A program made the translations under genes and the position numbers. 64,000 bases of DNA, taken from Amphiura filiformis (Eukaryota; Echinodermata; Ophiuroidea; Amphilepidida; Amphiuridae). The notes beneath the pieces were generated by a model. That model was not told the origin of the DNA. It worked only from the letters and a program-made list of their open reading frames with translations, and did no database searches. The stretch lies in contig NC_092642.1 of the NCBI RefSeq assembly GCF_039555335.1, positions 57,639,776 through 57,703,775 on the forward strand, in the 5' to 3' direction. Positions 33,531-44,217 of the stretch are shown here, piece after piece (positions within the stretch are counted from its first letter, which is position 1; every line of letters begins with the position of its first letter).

Positions 33531-33923
33531 TGTGTTGACTTGCGGTTAGCACAGCTGTGTGAGTGAACATGACACCCTGCTCGCACATTGCATTGACGGG
33601 CATGGTTAAATTTGAATTTGGACTGATATATTTATAATAAAAATGCATTCAAAATGCTAGTCGATTTCACATTTTATGTTACCTACAGAAGGTGTGAATT
33701 ATCCTTTATGCATACATCACTTTTGTTCTGAAATCGACCAAGTAATAATGACACATGCACAATTCTTAAACAACATCTTTTGCACAGAATTCAATGGGAT
33801 TTGAAAAGTAAAGTGGCAGTTGAAACTAGTGATAACATGTTTGCAGTGCATGATGGGGCTTCCTTAAATCATCCTCTGTTACAGCATGCAGGATGATAGA
33901 AAGTAGCAAAATGTCAGTGTTGG

Positions 33924-34060
33924 AGGACTCAGACTCGAGTCCGGACTCAAGTCCTTTTTTCAAGGACTCGGACTTGGACTCGGAAGCTAAGGACTTGGAC
34001 TCGGACTCGGACCCCATGGACTCGGGGACTCGGCTTCGAGTCCTCCTCGAGTCCGCAAAA
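33924..34060. repeat. (GGACTC)n-rich block, copy 1
   Basis: Imperfect GGACTC/GACTCG hexamers on both strands, with GAGTCC mirrored segments (GACTCGAGTCCGGACTC). A second block is at 35700-35825. It produces serine/glutamate-rich chance frames that are not genes. Confidence 0.75.
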
Positions 34061-34314
34061 TAGGGTCTTTTTAGGTCTTTTATTTTCGTTCATTGTAAAC
34101 TTCTTCTTATGCTTGATCAATGATCACATCATGTGATTAATTTAAGTACTTTTGCATGCAAATAAATTCAGTTTGTAAATAAAAGTACAACCAAAAAGCA
34201 AGATTGCTTTCAGTTAGCCTATATCTTTAATTGGTTAAATGGATTTTAATCATAATCGTTTGTTTTGACATGACTGCTTTGTTAGACGCAAGTCTAAAAT
34301 GTACATGAATAATA

Positions 34315-34690
34315 TATCCTGGGACACTCAAGTTCAATTTTGGTAGGGGTGTGCGGTGCCGAACTTCGGGAACTAAGAACTGATTTGGGGGCAAAATAGG
34401 GGTTGGGAATAGGGGCTTGATGAACTGAAATTGCAACATTTTTGTGGAGGTCCAGTATGAACTGAAATTGGGCCAAATTATAGACTTTGGAGCTAACAAA
34501 TTCAAAATGTTTCCAAATTTGAGCTAAAGAGCTGCAAGTTAGTGTTAGGCTCAATGAACTGGAACATGATGCAAATGTGGGTCTTAAGGAACTGCCATAG
34601 AGCCTGAAAAATGGACCCTTGACCGCCGCGACATACCCGCACGACCTTTACATAGTGACCCCCACCCCGAATAATACTGCATAGGCCTAC
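34315..34690. repeat. Dispersed repeat related to 32405-32775, diverged
   Basis: GACACTCAAGTTCAATTTTG then GTAGGGGTGTGCGGTGCCGA parallels the start of the 32405 copy. AACTGAAATTG phrases repeat inside. It ends near CATACCCGCACGACC and GTGACCCCCACCCC. Confidence 0.5.
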
Positions 34691-34904
34691 AGCCAGATCC
34701 AACACCCCTAAGTTTGGTAGTGACGTCATATTTTGATTGTCATATTGCATAAGCCTGATAAGTTACAGTGAGCCTGTGATTGTCTGTTTCCAAGGTATGC
34801 TACCTAAGAGGCTGAGCAAAAATTATGAGCATGGGGGGAAGCGAGGGTGGAAGCAATTTTTGGTCAAACGAGAGGGGGGAAATTTTTGGCACATATGTGG
34901 GACA

Positions 34905-35119
34905 CCTTTAGAAAACAATACGGAAACACTTAATTACATTTATATGCAAATTTCCCTGCTCGCTACGCTCGCAACATAGACCTACATGTATATCTAAACC
35001 CTAAACCATTTAAGGTTTGTAAATTGGGATCCCCAAAAAAGGCATGTACAAAGGGGGGGTGCAAATATTTTTAGCAGGCCGGGAGGGGAAGTGATTTTTA
35101 GCAGGCCGAGAAGGGATAA
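34905..35119. mobile_element. Left arm of a large palindromic element
   Basis: ATACGGAAACACTTAA, CTCGCAACATAGACCTA and CCATTTAAGGTTTGTAAATT followed by GGGATCCCC reappear inverted at about 35275-35360. The right arm lies inside the TAA-bounded element at 35120-35507, so the two structures overlap in a way I cannot order fully. Confidence 0.5.
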
Positions 35120-35507
35120 GGGGCTGTGCAATAATTATCAGCCCCGACTCGGGGTAAAATTTCGAACGGCTCGCCAAAAAATCGCTTGCCCCCCTCTTGG
35201 CCCGCCAAATATTGCTTGCCTCCCCCCCTCTCGGCCCGCCAAAAATTCTTTGCCCCCCCCTTGAACATGCCAAATTTTTGGGATCCCAAATTCCAAACTT
35301 TAAATGGTCTAGATGTATGTTGCGAGATATTTAAGTGTTTCCGTACCGTTTTCCTTCATTTTATTAAAAAGGCGCCCTGTGAATGCGTGCCAAAAATCGC
35401 CCCCCCCTCTCGACTTGCCAAAATTGCTTGCCCCCCCCCTTCGTCTCGCCAAAATTTCTTGCCCCCCATTTTACCCTCCCCAGGGCTCATAATTATTGCA
35501 CAGCCCC
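35120..35507. mobile_element. GGGGCTGTGCAATAATTAT-family element with TAA duplication
   Basis: GGGGCTGTGCAATAATTATC at the left is mirrored by GGGCTCATAATTATTGCACA then GCCCC at the right, with TAA on both sides (35117-35119, 35508-35510). Inside, C-rich units (CTCGGCCCGCCAAAAATTCT type) repeat about every 35-45 bp. A 3-bp TWA-type duplication suggests a PIF/Harbinger-type mobiliser (inference). Confidence 0.75.
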
Positions 35508-35699
35508 TAAGCATTTTTTGCAATTTCACCCCTCCTTGGGCTTCGCATAATTATTACAAAGCCCCCAAAACAACAATACTAGACATGCTAGGTGGGACTA
35601 GCAAATTATGTATTTACAAGAAAATATTATAGAACTAAAATTCTGGTTAAGTATAGGCCTACGTTGATAAAGTATTGGTGAAAACCCCGGGGCTTGAAT

Positions 35700-35825
35700 T
35701 TGATACATAAGGACTCGGACGCGAACATTGAGGACTCGGACTCGGACTCGGACATCAAAAATTGGCTCGGACTTGGACTCGGACACCAAGGACTCGGACT
35801 CCGATGACGAGGACTCGACTACAAA
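35700..35825. repeat. (GGACTC)n-rich block, copy 2
   Basis: Repeated AGGACTCGGACTCGG and TTGGACTCGGACACCAAGG units, related to the block at 33924-34060. Confidence 0.7.
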
Positions 35826-36119
35826 ATGTAATATAGGGTGGTAGGCCTACCGCTATGCGGTCCACCAAAAATGTGATGCAAAAAAATCAAGTTTCATTGC
35901 AAAATCATGATTACACACCTTATTATTTTAGGTATTCCAAATTTATCATGTCTACATGTCCGCATATCTACACGTCCGCATATCTCTCTAAGATTTCCCC
36001 TAAATTGTTACAAAAAATGCTATGCAAAATTTGGGAATTGCTGCATAAAAACAAATACTGCTACTCCAAATAAATGCTGCCAATCCAAAATTCAAGATAG
36101 GCAAATAATCTCCTACGCA

Positions 36120-36416
36120 CAGGGCTGTTCCGACCAATAGGCCAGGTAAGGCGGTTGCCTAGGGCAGCAAACACAGAGGGGCGCAAAAAAAGAAGAAGAA
36201 AAAGGCGAAAAAAGAAAAAAAAAACGGGAATGGAGAAAGAAAAGGGAAGAAAAAATGAGGGCGGATAAAAAGAAAAAAATGGGAGGAAAAATAAAAGGGG
36301 GCGAAAAGTTTTTAAGAGGGTAACCCCCACCCCCTTAACACTTTCTTGGTATGCTTTGGTGGGGCGGCAGGGAGAGGCTTTGCCTTCGGGCGGCAAAATC
36401 CCTAGGAACGGCCCTG
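36120..36416. mobile_element. Short hAT element with exact 8-bp duplication
   Basis: CAGGGCTGTTCCGACC on the left is mirrored by CAGGGCCGTTCCTAGG on the opposite strand at the right. CCTACGCA is duplicated exactly at 36112-36119 and 36417-36424. The interior is purine-rich with AAAAAGAAAAAAATGGGAGG-like runs. Confidence 0.9.
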
Positions 36417-36422
36417 CCTACG

Positions 36423-36729
36423 CAGCCAGTTTGGTTTAATGGTTTTGCTCCCTCCACACAAACAGTCTGCCAATGACCACATACACATGTACGCCGTTTC
36501 TGATTAGCTAAGAGGGTGACAATGCAAATTGCAAAGTCTATGAGAACCTGATCAGAAGCGATACATCCGGGAACTTTATTGTTAGTAGGTTGAACGCCTG
36601 GCTGAATAATCAGATACGTGAGCAGCAAGTACTGGATGACATCATGGGAAAAGTGCTGGCCAATCAAAAAGAACATGTTCTTTATCATTGGCAGACTGTT
36701 TGTGTGGAAGGAGCTGAACCAAACTGGCT
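36423..36729. mobile_element. Palindromic element next to the hAT
   Basis: CAGCCAGTTTGGTTTAAT then CCACACAAACAGTCTGCCAA on the left is mirrored by TTGGCAGACTGTTTGTGTGG and CCAAACTGGCTGCTG on the right. The neighbouring hAT inserted at, or immediately beside, its left edge. Target duplication not identified. Confidence 0.65.
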
Positions 36730-39700
36730 GCTGTGGAGACTATAGACAAATATATAGGAACTGTGTTGTAAATGTTGCAGTCATTGAATCATGATACCAC
36801 TGGTTTCCTGTCAGCAATTTGGACCCAATTCCTCTCTGAAAGACCTATCGATCGGTTATTTTCCCATAAACAACATTGTATTAGTATATAACCAGTATTT
36901 TGAAAGGCACCTCCACAGTAGTTAGTCCTCGCTCGGCCTTGCACTCATTTACAGTGTACACACTTGTTTCCACACACTCGATATTTTGCCTCGGCATGCT
37001 TACGTTGATATATTTGTATACTTGTGCGTTGGTGCTAATTGTTGGCGTCTAGTGGCGTCTTTGTCAAAGACTACCAATTTCATACAAACAAAGTACACTG
37101 AAATTATATTTCATATTTCAGGTATATTTTATTAAAACACTCAAATAACAGCCAAAATGGCTGAATTGCATGGTGAATTACAATAATTACAATCAAATTT
37201 ATATAAAGAAAGGCAGATAATAATAAAATACATACAAAAAAATTGAATTATTGCACAATACATACTCAATGAAAATTTGAAAAGGTACAATCAAAGAATT
37301 AATAAATAGCTGTAGCTCATACTCAACCGAACTCACCCCAACACCATATCTCAAACACACCCCTGCACCCCCCCCCCCCCTCCCATACCCATACACACCC
37401 ACCAACATCCACTGATGCACTCCTACACTTACCATTGCACAAAAACTCAACCTAATAGAATGTCAATGTGACGGCATAATAAAAAGATATAATAATATGA
37501 CAAATAGAATGCTAAAAACATACTGGATAAGTTAAAGTGTGTTTGGCTTAGAATTGGCAAAAATTATTTTTTTTTGTTACTGTACACACTATACAATATA
37601 AAGTTCCAACATACGTCCGAGTAAATTCTCATAAGAGCGTGCCAGTCACGCCTCCTGCAGCACAAAACTAGCATTAAGTGCTGCATCCAATTGTGCGCGC
37701 ACGCCATTCTATGATGTTATTAGCCTTTTTGAAAAATGGTAGACACAATAGGAGGTTGCTGTTCAGCTTGGATAAAGCTTTTCAAAAGGCTTTACCCAAA
37801 CTGGACAGCACCCTCCTATTTTGTCTGCCAATATTCTGCCCTTTCACTGTTTGTACTTTAAACAAGAATAGTCTTTAAAAAGACAATCGTCGCTAAGGCA
37901 GTTGTAATGTGAAGCTGTGGAGTGAGAAGTCATGAAGGTCGTCACAAGTCTGACGAGAATGATGCAGCCTAATGAGATGGTGTTATGAAATCATGTGAAT
38001 AGGATGTATAGAGGTGGAGGACACAGTAAATCAATAAAGACATAAAGACTATTAATATATGATTTCATAACAGTAACAGTCATCTTCATACATTCTTGTC
38101 ACACTTGCGACAAAGATTGATGAAGATCTATAATTGTACTGTTTCGTTTTTCGGCTGACTCCGTCCAGAAATGTACTTAATCATGATTATCATGAAATGT
38201 TGACAATTTGTGGTCGGCGCACTCATTCACAGTGTAGCCTTGTACTCTGTGTCTTTAGCCTACCAAACCGTGTGGTTTTATACCTCATACTAGGGATGAC
38301 CATCATAATTTCTGGAAAGAACTCATCAACAGAAGTATTTTGGTGGTTAAATGGTCAAAATCGGTCAAAAACTTTTCGAATTATGAATTTTCAAAGTTTC
38401 CCATTCTGACCGGTCATTGGAGCGAAATAAATTGACAAAGTCTATTAAAATATAGCAATGTGAGCAAAATTGGTATAAGCATATATTTACCTTTTTATAT
38501 TTCTTTATTTTAATATATATGCAAACATGAAACAAGCATATTGTGAAAGTATCAAAGGGGTTTCTTATGAAATGCCACTTTACTAGTCAATAGCTGAAAT
38601 CATGCTTTTAGAAAACATTTGCCAAAAATCATCCATAATGGCCAAAGTGGCACAAAATCAAAAGTCCAGGTGAACTTTTTTCCACAACAATATACACTAC
38701 ACATAAGAAAAATACTAATGTACTACAAGGGATTTTCAACATAGGAATCCAAACAATCAAGTACCAACATGCACAGCTTAGTCCTGATATCACTTCTGGG
38801 GTTTTAACAAAATGTTTAACCTCTATTGTGATTGGCAGCAGCATAAGGTATCTCTTTGATAGCTGATAATGCCCAGCCATTCAGCAAGTGGCTAATAACA
38901 GACCTTGATAGGCTTGAATGAATACTGTCATGTGCTACAAAACCATCACACTCCAGGGCCTGGTCAGTCCATATGCTACAGGGAGCACAGTACTCATTAT
39001 TGATTAGGCGCGTATTTTAAAAGTACAGCTCCTGTGCGTGTATAGCAGCAAGTCAGTGCAGATGGTATAAATATAAGAAAATGTTTAGGGTTGAGATCAG
39101 GTGAATAATACAACAAATGAGCATGAAACTTCACATTTATGTTCAGAAAGGTGTCTATTTAACATGATTCGAAAGGTGTTTGGAAATTCCAAAGGGAAGC
39201 TGGTGATTTAATTTTTAACTCGAGATCTACTTGTCCGGTTTTTTTCCTTTTTACAGAGGGTATGATAGAGGTAATAACAACAACTCTGCCAAATTACAGC
39301 TCAGTAGGTCAAGGTGTTCACCTGATCTTATTCATCTGAATATTTTGTGCCATTCTGAGCAGTGCTGCACTGGGCCACTGGCAATTAAGCGCACTGTGGC
39401 GATGGACCAATTTTGACTCGCACTTACAGAAAAACCAAATAAGTTATGATGCTGTAATTTGCAGGATAGTTACAAAACATAATTGGCATTAACATCTCCA
39501 ATTTTTACAGAAAAATTATGAAAAATAAAAGAATGAGCTCAATTTAGAAATGTCTATGCAAGCGGTGCACAGTTGGGCTGCCTGCATGTCTATGGGAGTG
39601 TTCTAATCAAGTTGATGGTTCATTGGTCATCCCTACTCATACCTTCCGTTCACACCAATCAATTACAAAAAGCCCTGTTAAATCAAAGGTAAGATCGATG

Positions 39701-41446
39701 GTAAATCTTCATGAAACAGGCCCAGCCCATTTAAAAAAAAATCCATTAACAGTTAATTTATCATTCGCATACATGTACAACCTTAGGAATTTAAAATCAT
39801 GTATTTGTACATGGACCCTCTACGTAGGCTATATCTAGAGGGTCTATGATTTAGAATACGATTTATTGCAATGAATGGTGCTGTGGATGTCAAAAATTGT
39901 GCCATTTCAACAAAACAAAAATGTATGCGATTATTGAATGTTTACGAGTAGGCCTACAATGGCAAATTATTTTCATGACGCGAAATATGAACTGTTCCAG
40001 TTAAAATTTTAACTTCTATGATTTTTTAAATATGAAATTGGTTAATTTTTGCCATTTTTACGCATGTCCCACCTTCACTTATATGATTAAATATGGCACT
40101 TCCAACACTCACTTGAATCCCCTGATATGATGCTCTCCACCTGGGTTTTGACAGAAATGTATACATGATGTTTGTTGTCATTTACTTATCAGGGAGGAGC
40201 GACTCTTCTGCAGATGCACCACCTATAATTTTTACCTCACAAGTACAAAACAAGTGATTTAGCTAAGTTCACAAGAAAGCGTGTGATATTCAGTAAAAGT
40301 TGCATTATATTTACACATTGGGTGGGCCATGTCGTGCCACACCTGATGCCAGACTTTCCTTACTAAAATACCAAATATTTGTGTCCGCGTATCATATTTC
40401 CAAACATCTAAATAAGCTGAATAATTAGGACACATGATGCTACAAGACTGTATTCTCTAGAGTAGGCCTACAAAAAATATTGGCCGGTTATAGTTTTCAC
40501 ACAGCGAAGGCAACGCTTAGTTATACAGGCACGACAACCAATGGTGAGAGCTGTGTAAACATAGGAAAACGGACAGTAAATGCATCATGCATGATGAACG
40601 ACCAATATGGCAATGACCATAGATTTGATTAGACACATGTATACACACCCCGATTTGCAGGTTACACAATGTAAACACGTAGTTCATATCAATACGCATT
40701 GCGCAAACATGTATACAAATCATACATTGTACAGAATGGTCAACTGCAGATCCATCGGTTAACGCTTTTCCAATGCAAACGAAAACCGAATTACGATTTA
40801 CTGCGCTAAAAAGTAATTAATCCCAGGTTTGAAATACCGATTGGTACAAAATACTTACTAGCATTTATTTACGTTATTAACATTTAATGATAATGATCAT
40901 GTTTGTAACAAATTGTTAGCACATGATATCCAAACTAAAAAACTTGTTAAAACAGAATTTGGTAAACAAACCGGTCCACACGTATCTCTCACCTTTGACC
41001 ACTCAGTGGAAAATTTGCTCCTTGGAACATGGCAAATACATTAAATTATACATTCTAACAGCCAAACAAGCAAAACAATTCACATTTTAATAATAATTAT
41101 GACTTTCAATGGAAAATTTGTGCTCCAAGAAGAAATAATTTAATAAACTCACGACAAATTGACCAATCACAGTTGTCGATATTAGTTGCTCAGTTCGGCG
41201 ACTTCTTATTCGCCTCATCGTGCAGTCTAAGCACGTTATCGCACACGACAGATTTCTGCTGACCTGAATCACGATGCCTGTGCCCGAGAAATTTTCTCCA
41301 AAGCAGGAGACTCTGTAATAGATCACGAGTCATCACTACAATGTAACATGACGGTAAACAGGGCAGTGTCGTTTACGCACCGTTCATGTCATTCAATTGA
41401 TCTCAGTACATCTTGCGACGAAAAAAATATTATTTTAAGTGGTTGT
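36730..41446. other. Long non-coding stretch with one hairpin
   Basis: No exon, RNA gene or complete element recognised across about 4.7 kb. At 37738-37828 GGTAGACACAATAGGAGGTT then GCTGTTCAGC is mirrored by GCTGGACAGC-type sequence and CCTCCTATTTTGTCTGCC, giving a hairpin with arms of about 40 bp. A C14 run is near 37367. AAATGTATGCGATTATTG-type low-complexity patches give only short frames. Confidence 0.45.
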
Positions 41447-41700
41447 AGATTGTCAAAACCAATTACATTTTACTGGCCTGACAGTTTCAACTTTCTTGGG
41501 CGTTGGCCATCTTCAGAGTGATGTTTTTCGAACCAACTTCTGGACCAACAGAGGGCGCACCTGTGCCCAGAAGTGGACCGTTGGTGTACAGAAGTTAGAT
41601 CGAAAAACATCACTCTGGAGATGGCCAACGCTAGCCAAGATGGTATAAAGACTCAAAACTGTCAGGTCACAGTAAAACATAATTGGTTTTTGACAAGATG
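41447..41700. mobile_element. Palindromic MITE-like element
   Basis: TTGTCAAAACCAATTACATT, CCTGACAGTTT, GCGTTGGCCATCTTCAGAGT and GATGTTTTTCGAAC on the left are mirrored on the right in reverse order (GATCGAAAAACATCACTCTG, GAGATGGCCAACGC, AAAACTGTCAGG, CATAATTGGTTTTTGACAAG). Arms about 100 bp with small gaps. The centre contains AGAGGGCGCACCTGTGCCC. Confidence 0.7.
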
Positions 41701-41892
41701 AAATATGTATATTATGAATATTAAATGCATTTTAAATAATTTTGATCAGCTATTTTATTTTATCTTTCATTCTGTTGCAGGTGAACTGCTGTAAGAATTC
41801 AATCTGACTGATGACATCAGCAAGATTATGTTTATATAGAGAAAGGTATGGTGTACAGACTGTATTTAAATGATGGTAACATGGCAGAAATA

Positions 41893-42465
41893 CATCACAT
41901 GATCAAGGGGAATGAGTCACATGTCGACCCTGGTCGAAAATGAGTTTTACTTAATAGACAAATCCAACGAGCCAAATGATGGTCAGAATTCAGTCGGCCT
42001 TTACTGGGTCCCGTCTGCACCAAACTGGTTTTGTTACTGCCCAATTGGGTGGATTAAATCTGCCTAAAAAAATTGATGTTGAATTGTATCATGCAAGAAA
42101 GAGATAAGATGTGTTTATCATTCTTTTGTCTATGTGTAACACATGTGATGGAATGCAGTTTAATATCCCCACCAAAGCCACATCATTTCACATTTTAGGT
42201 GGAAAAGACCTAAGCGGGGATCCAGTAATGGCTGACATTGAGGTGTACGGATGCATGAAAATGGATTCGTCTATATTTCTAAAGAGGACATTTAGAGCTT
42301 TCAGAAACTGAAAACCCCATGTTGATACAAATGTTGATTGCGAAGTTACGTCAATTTATCAATCATTGAAAACAATATAAAACTAAGGAATTTTAACACT
42401 TTCTTTACCAATATCTCAAAATCAATATAAGCGACATCCGACTCATTTCCCTTGATCGTGTCACA
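41893..42465. mobile_element. TGTGACAYGATCAAGG family, long copy
   Basis: CATCACATGATCAAGGGGAA then TGAGTCACATGTCGACCCTG on the left. The right end GATCGTGTCACA mirrors it. The right third (AAAACCCCATGTTGATAC, CGAAGTTACGTCAATTTATC) is the reverse complement of 9376-9627. The middle has about 300 extra bp without a recognisable gene. Confidence 0.65.
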
Positions 42466-42730
42466 TATTTTGTTCCATTAACCGCCGATTCACATCACAA
42501 CCCAGCTAAAGACGGGAGGTTTCAGTCGCAACTTCTGTTCGTTTGTCAAAATAAGTACACATCTGGTTGACCAGATTTAAATCAAATCTTAATTTCCACA
42601 TACACAGATGAATGAAGTCTACCACAGATATTGTTCTGTAAGTCTATACAGTTTAGCCCAAAATATGGATTTATGGCTAGATGATTCCATCTTTGATACA
42701 TGTGTAGTTGGATTCTGCACATAATAATGG

Positions 42731-43027
42731 ATCAGTAAACTGGTTAATTATGCTAGCCGAATCCAATAAATATTACTCACAGAACTGAGCTTTCAGAAAA
42801 GGGCAAGAACTCACTCAACCACGACGAGGGTACATACTTTCTAGATGATTTATATGACCCACTGCTTAAATCTGCATCACTTCCGGGTAACTAGGATGCG
42901 TCAATAGCAACCAAGTTTCACGGGAAAAGCAATTCATCTGTGATCAAGCCATCGGCCAAGATGGCGAAAGCTCAGTTCCGTGAGTAATATTTATTGGATT
43001 CAGCTAGCATAATTAACCAGTTTATGA
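42731..43027. mobile_element. Palindromic MITE-like element with about 60-bp arms
   Basis: TAAACTGGTTAATTATGCTA then GCCGAATCCAATAAATATTA and CTCACAGAACTGAGCTTTC on the left is mirrored by GAAAGCTCAGTTCCGTGAGT and TAATATTTATTGGATTCAGC on the right, ending TAATTAACCAGTTTA. The interior includes GGCCAAGATGGCG. Confidence 0.75.
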
Positions 43028-43377
43028 TCTCAACAATCCTACCAAATGAATCTCTTTGCTGATGATGGATCAGTGTTTCTAAATTGGCATAGGGACATTA
43101 TAGCCATTAACAGTAGATGCTGATATAGCATCAGTCCTCACATGGTCCATGGTACGGCGAAAAAATTCCAACCTGTGTGTACCTATTTAGATACGGTGGT
43201 AAAAACTCAACAGGGTGGGCTGACATCCTCAGTTTCCTGTATACACTTATTACATGTGTGCTTGTGCATCACATACTTCCCTTAGGATTTATGGTGGTTC
43301 AGTCTTCAGGAAATGTTATTTTGGGACATTTTGGTGAGATAATCTGTACATTTTCAAGATTTTCTGACAACAAGGAC

Positions 43378-43575
43378 TATTCCAGTTGAAATCCATACAC
43401 CCCCCTGTGGAAGACATGATCGTAATCTCCCATACAGGGGGTGTAGATTTCAAATAGTCTATTTAGAAATTTTTGCCTATTTAGGTAATCTTATCTGAAA
43501 TTCACACTCCCTGTGTAGAAGATAAAGGTCATGTCTTCCATAGAAGGTGAGTGGATTTCAACTTGAAAATACCAT
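43378..43575. mobile_element. GGGCTATTCCATTT family, diverged copy
   Basis: TATTCCAGTTGAAATCCATA then CACCCCCCTGTGGAAGACAT is mirrored around CATACAGGGGGTGTAGATTT and ATGTCTTCCATAGAAGG. Matches the better copies at 49882-50143 and 59418-59696. Ends eroded. Confidence 0.6.
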
Positions 43576-43648
43576 AAACTAGCATCTCTGATTGTCCTCA
43601 ATTTTTAGGGGGGAAGCCCGTTGCACAAACCCAAGACCTTCAAATTAA

Positions 43649-44012
43649 GGGTAGACGAGGTATTGTTGGTCGAAGCAACCTAAAAATCGATATTCATTAT
43701 CTAGATCAATATATTATTGAAAATTAGCACCTTGATGTTTTGCAAAAGTTCATTCTACAAGTCGTATACTTTGCAAACTTGCTTAATTTATTGTTGTTAA
43801 TGAGTTATGTACGTTTTACAAAAGTGTTGTTGTTTCAGCCCTCTTTACAATGTAACTCAAGAACCGCAGCACCTATAAAATTATATCTGTGATATTTTAA
43901 TTCATCTACACGCGCGCTATGAATTGAGCAAAGCAGTTTTTGCCAAAGCTCACTACCATTCGTAAGATGCTGTGAACTACCAAATCACAACAGTTTAAAA
44001 TAATGAATAACC
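43649..44012. mobile_element. TTAA-targeted palindromic MITE, family B, copy 2
   Basis: TTAA flanks at 43645-43648 and 44013-44016. The interior (GTATTGTTGGTCGAAGCA, GTTGTTGTTTCAGCCCTCTT, GATGCTGTGAACTACC) matches 7878-8218 in the opposite orientation. It ends only about 200 bp before the gene 2 start. Confidence 0.75.
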
Positions 44013-44045
44013 TTAAATTTGTCACTTTTCTTTCATCTTTTTCAG

Positions 44046-44079
44046 ATACACTGGTGGTCAAGATCTTATTTGTAAAAAG
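44046..44079 (+). other. Candidate 5' exon between splice-like signals upstream of gene 2
   Basis: A pyrimidine-rich acceptor, CTTTCATCTTTTTCAG, precedes 44046, and AAAAAG followed by GTATGAAG is a plausible donor after 44079. No ATG lies inside. It could be a 5' UTR exon spliced to an acceptor at 44258-44259 (CATTTCAG), or be ignored if transcription simply runs through. Confidence 0.35.
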
Positions 44080-44217
44080 GTATGAAGCAATGTATGGTCT
44101 GATAAGTATCCAGCAGGCTTGCTGCTATAACACCCATTAACATTTATGACCTGCCTCCAAACTATCAAATCATTAAGCACCAACTCTTTAGATCGCCGGA
44201 TCAAATCAAATCTTTTA

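Noticed and set aside
33826-34017. Serine/glutamate-rich small protein
   Set aside because: Translation of the (GGACTC)n block; a similar frame arises from the second block at 35598-35789.
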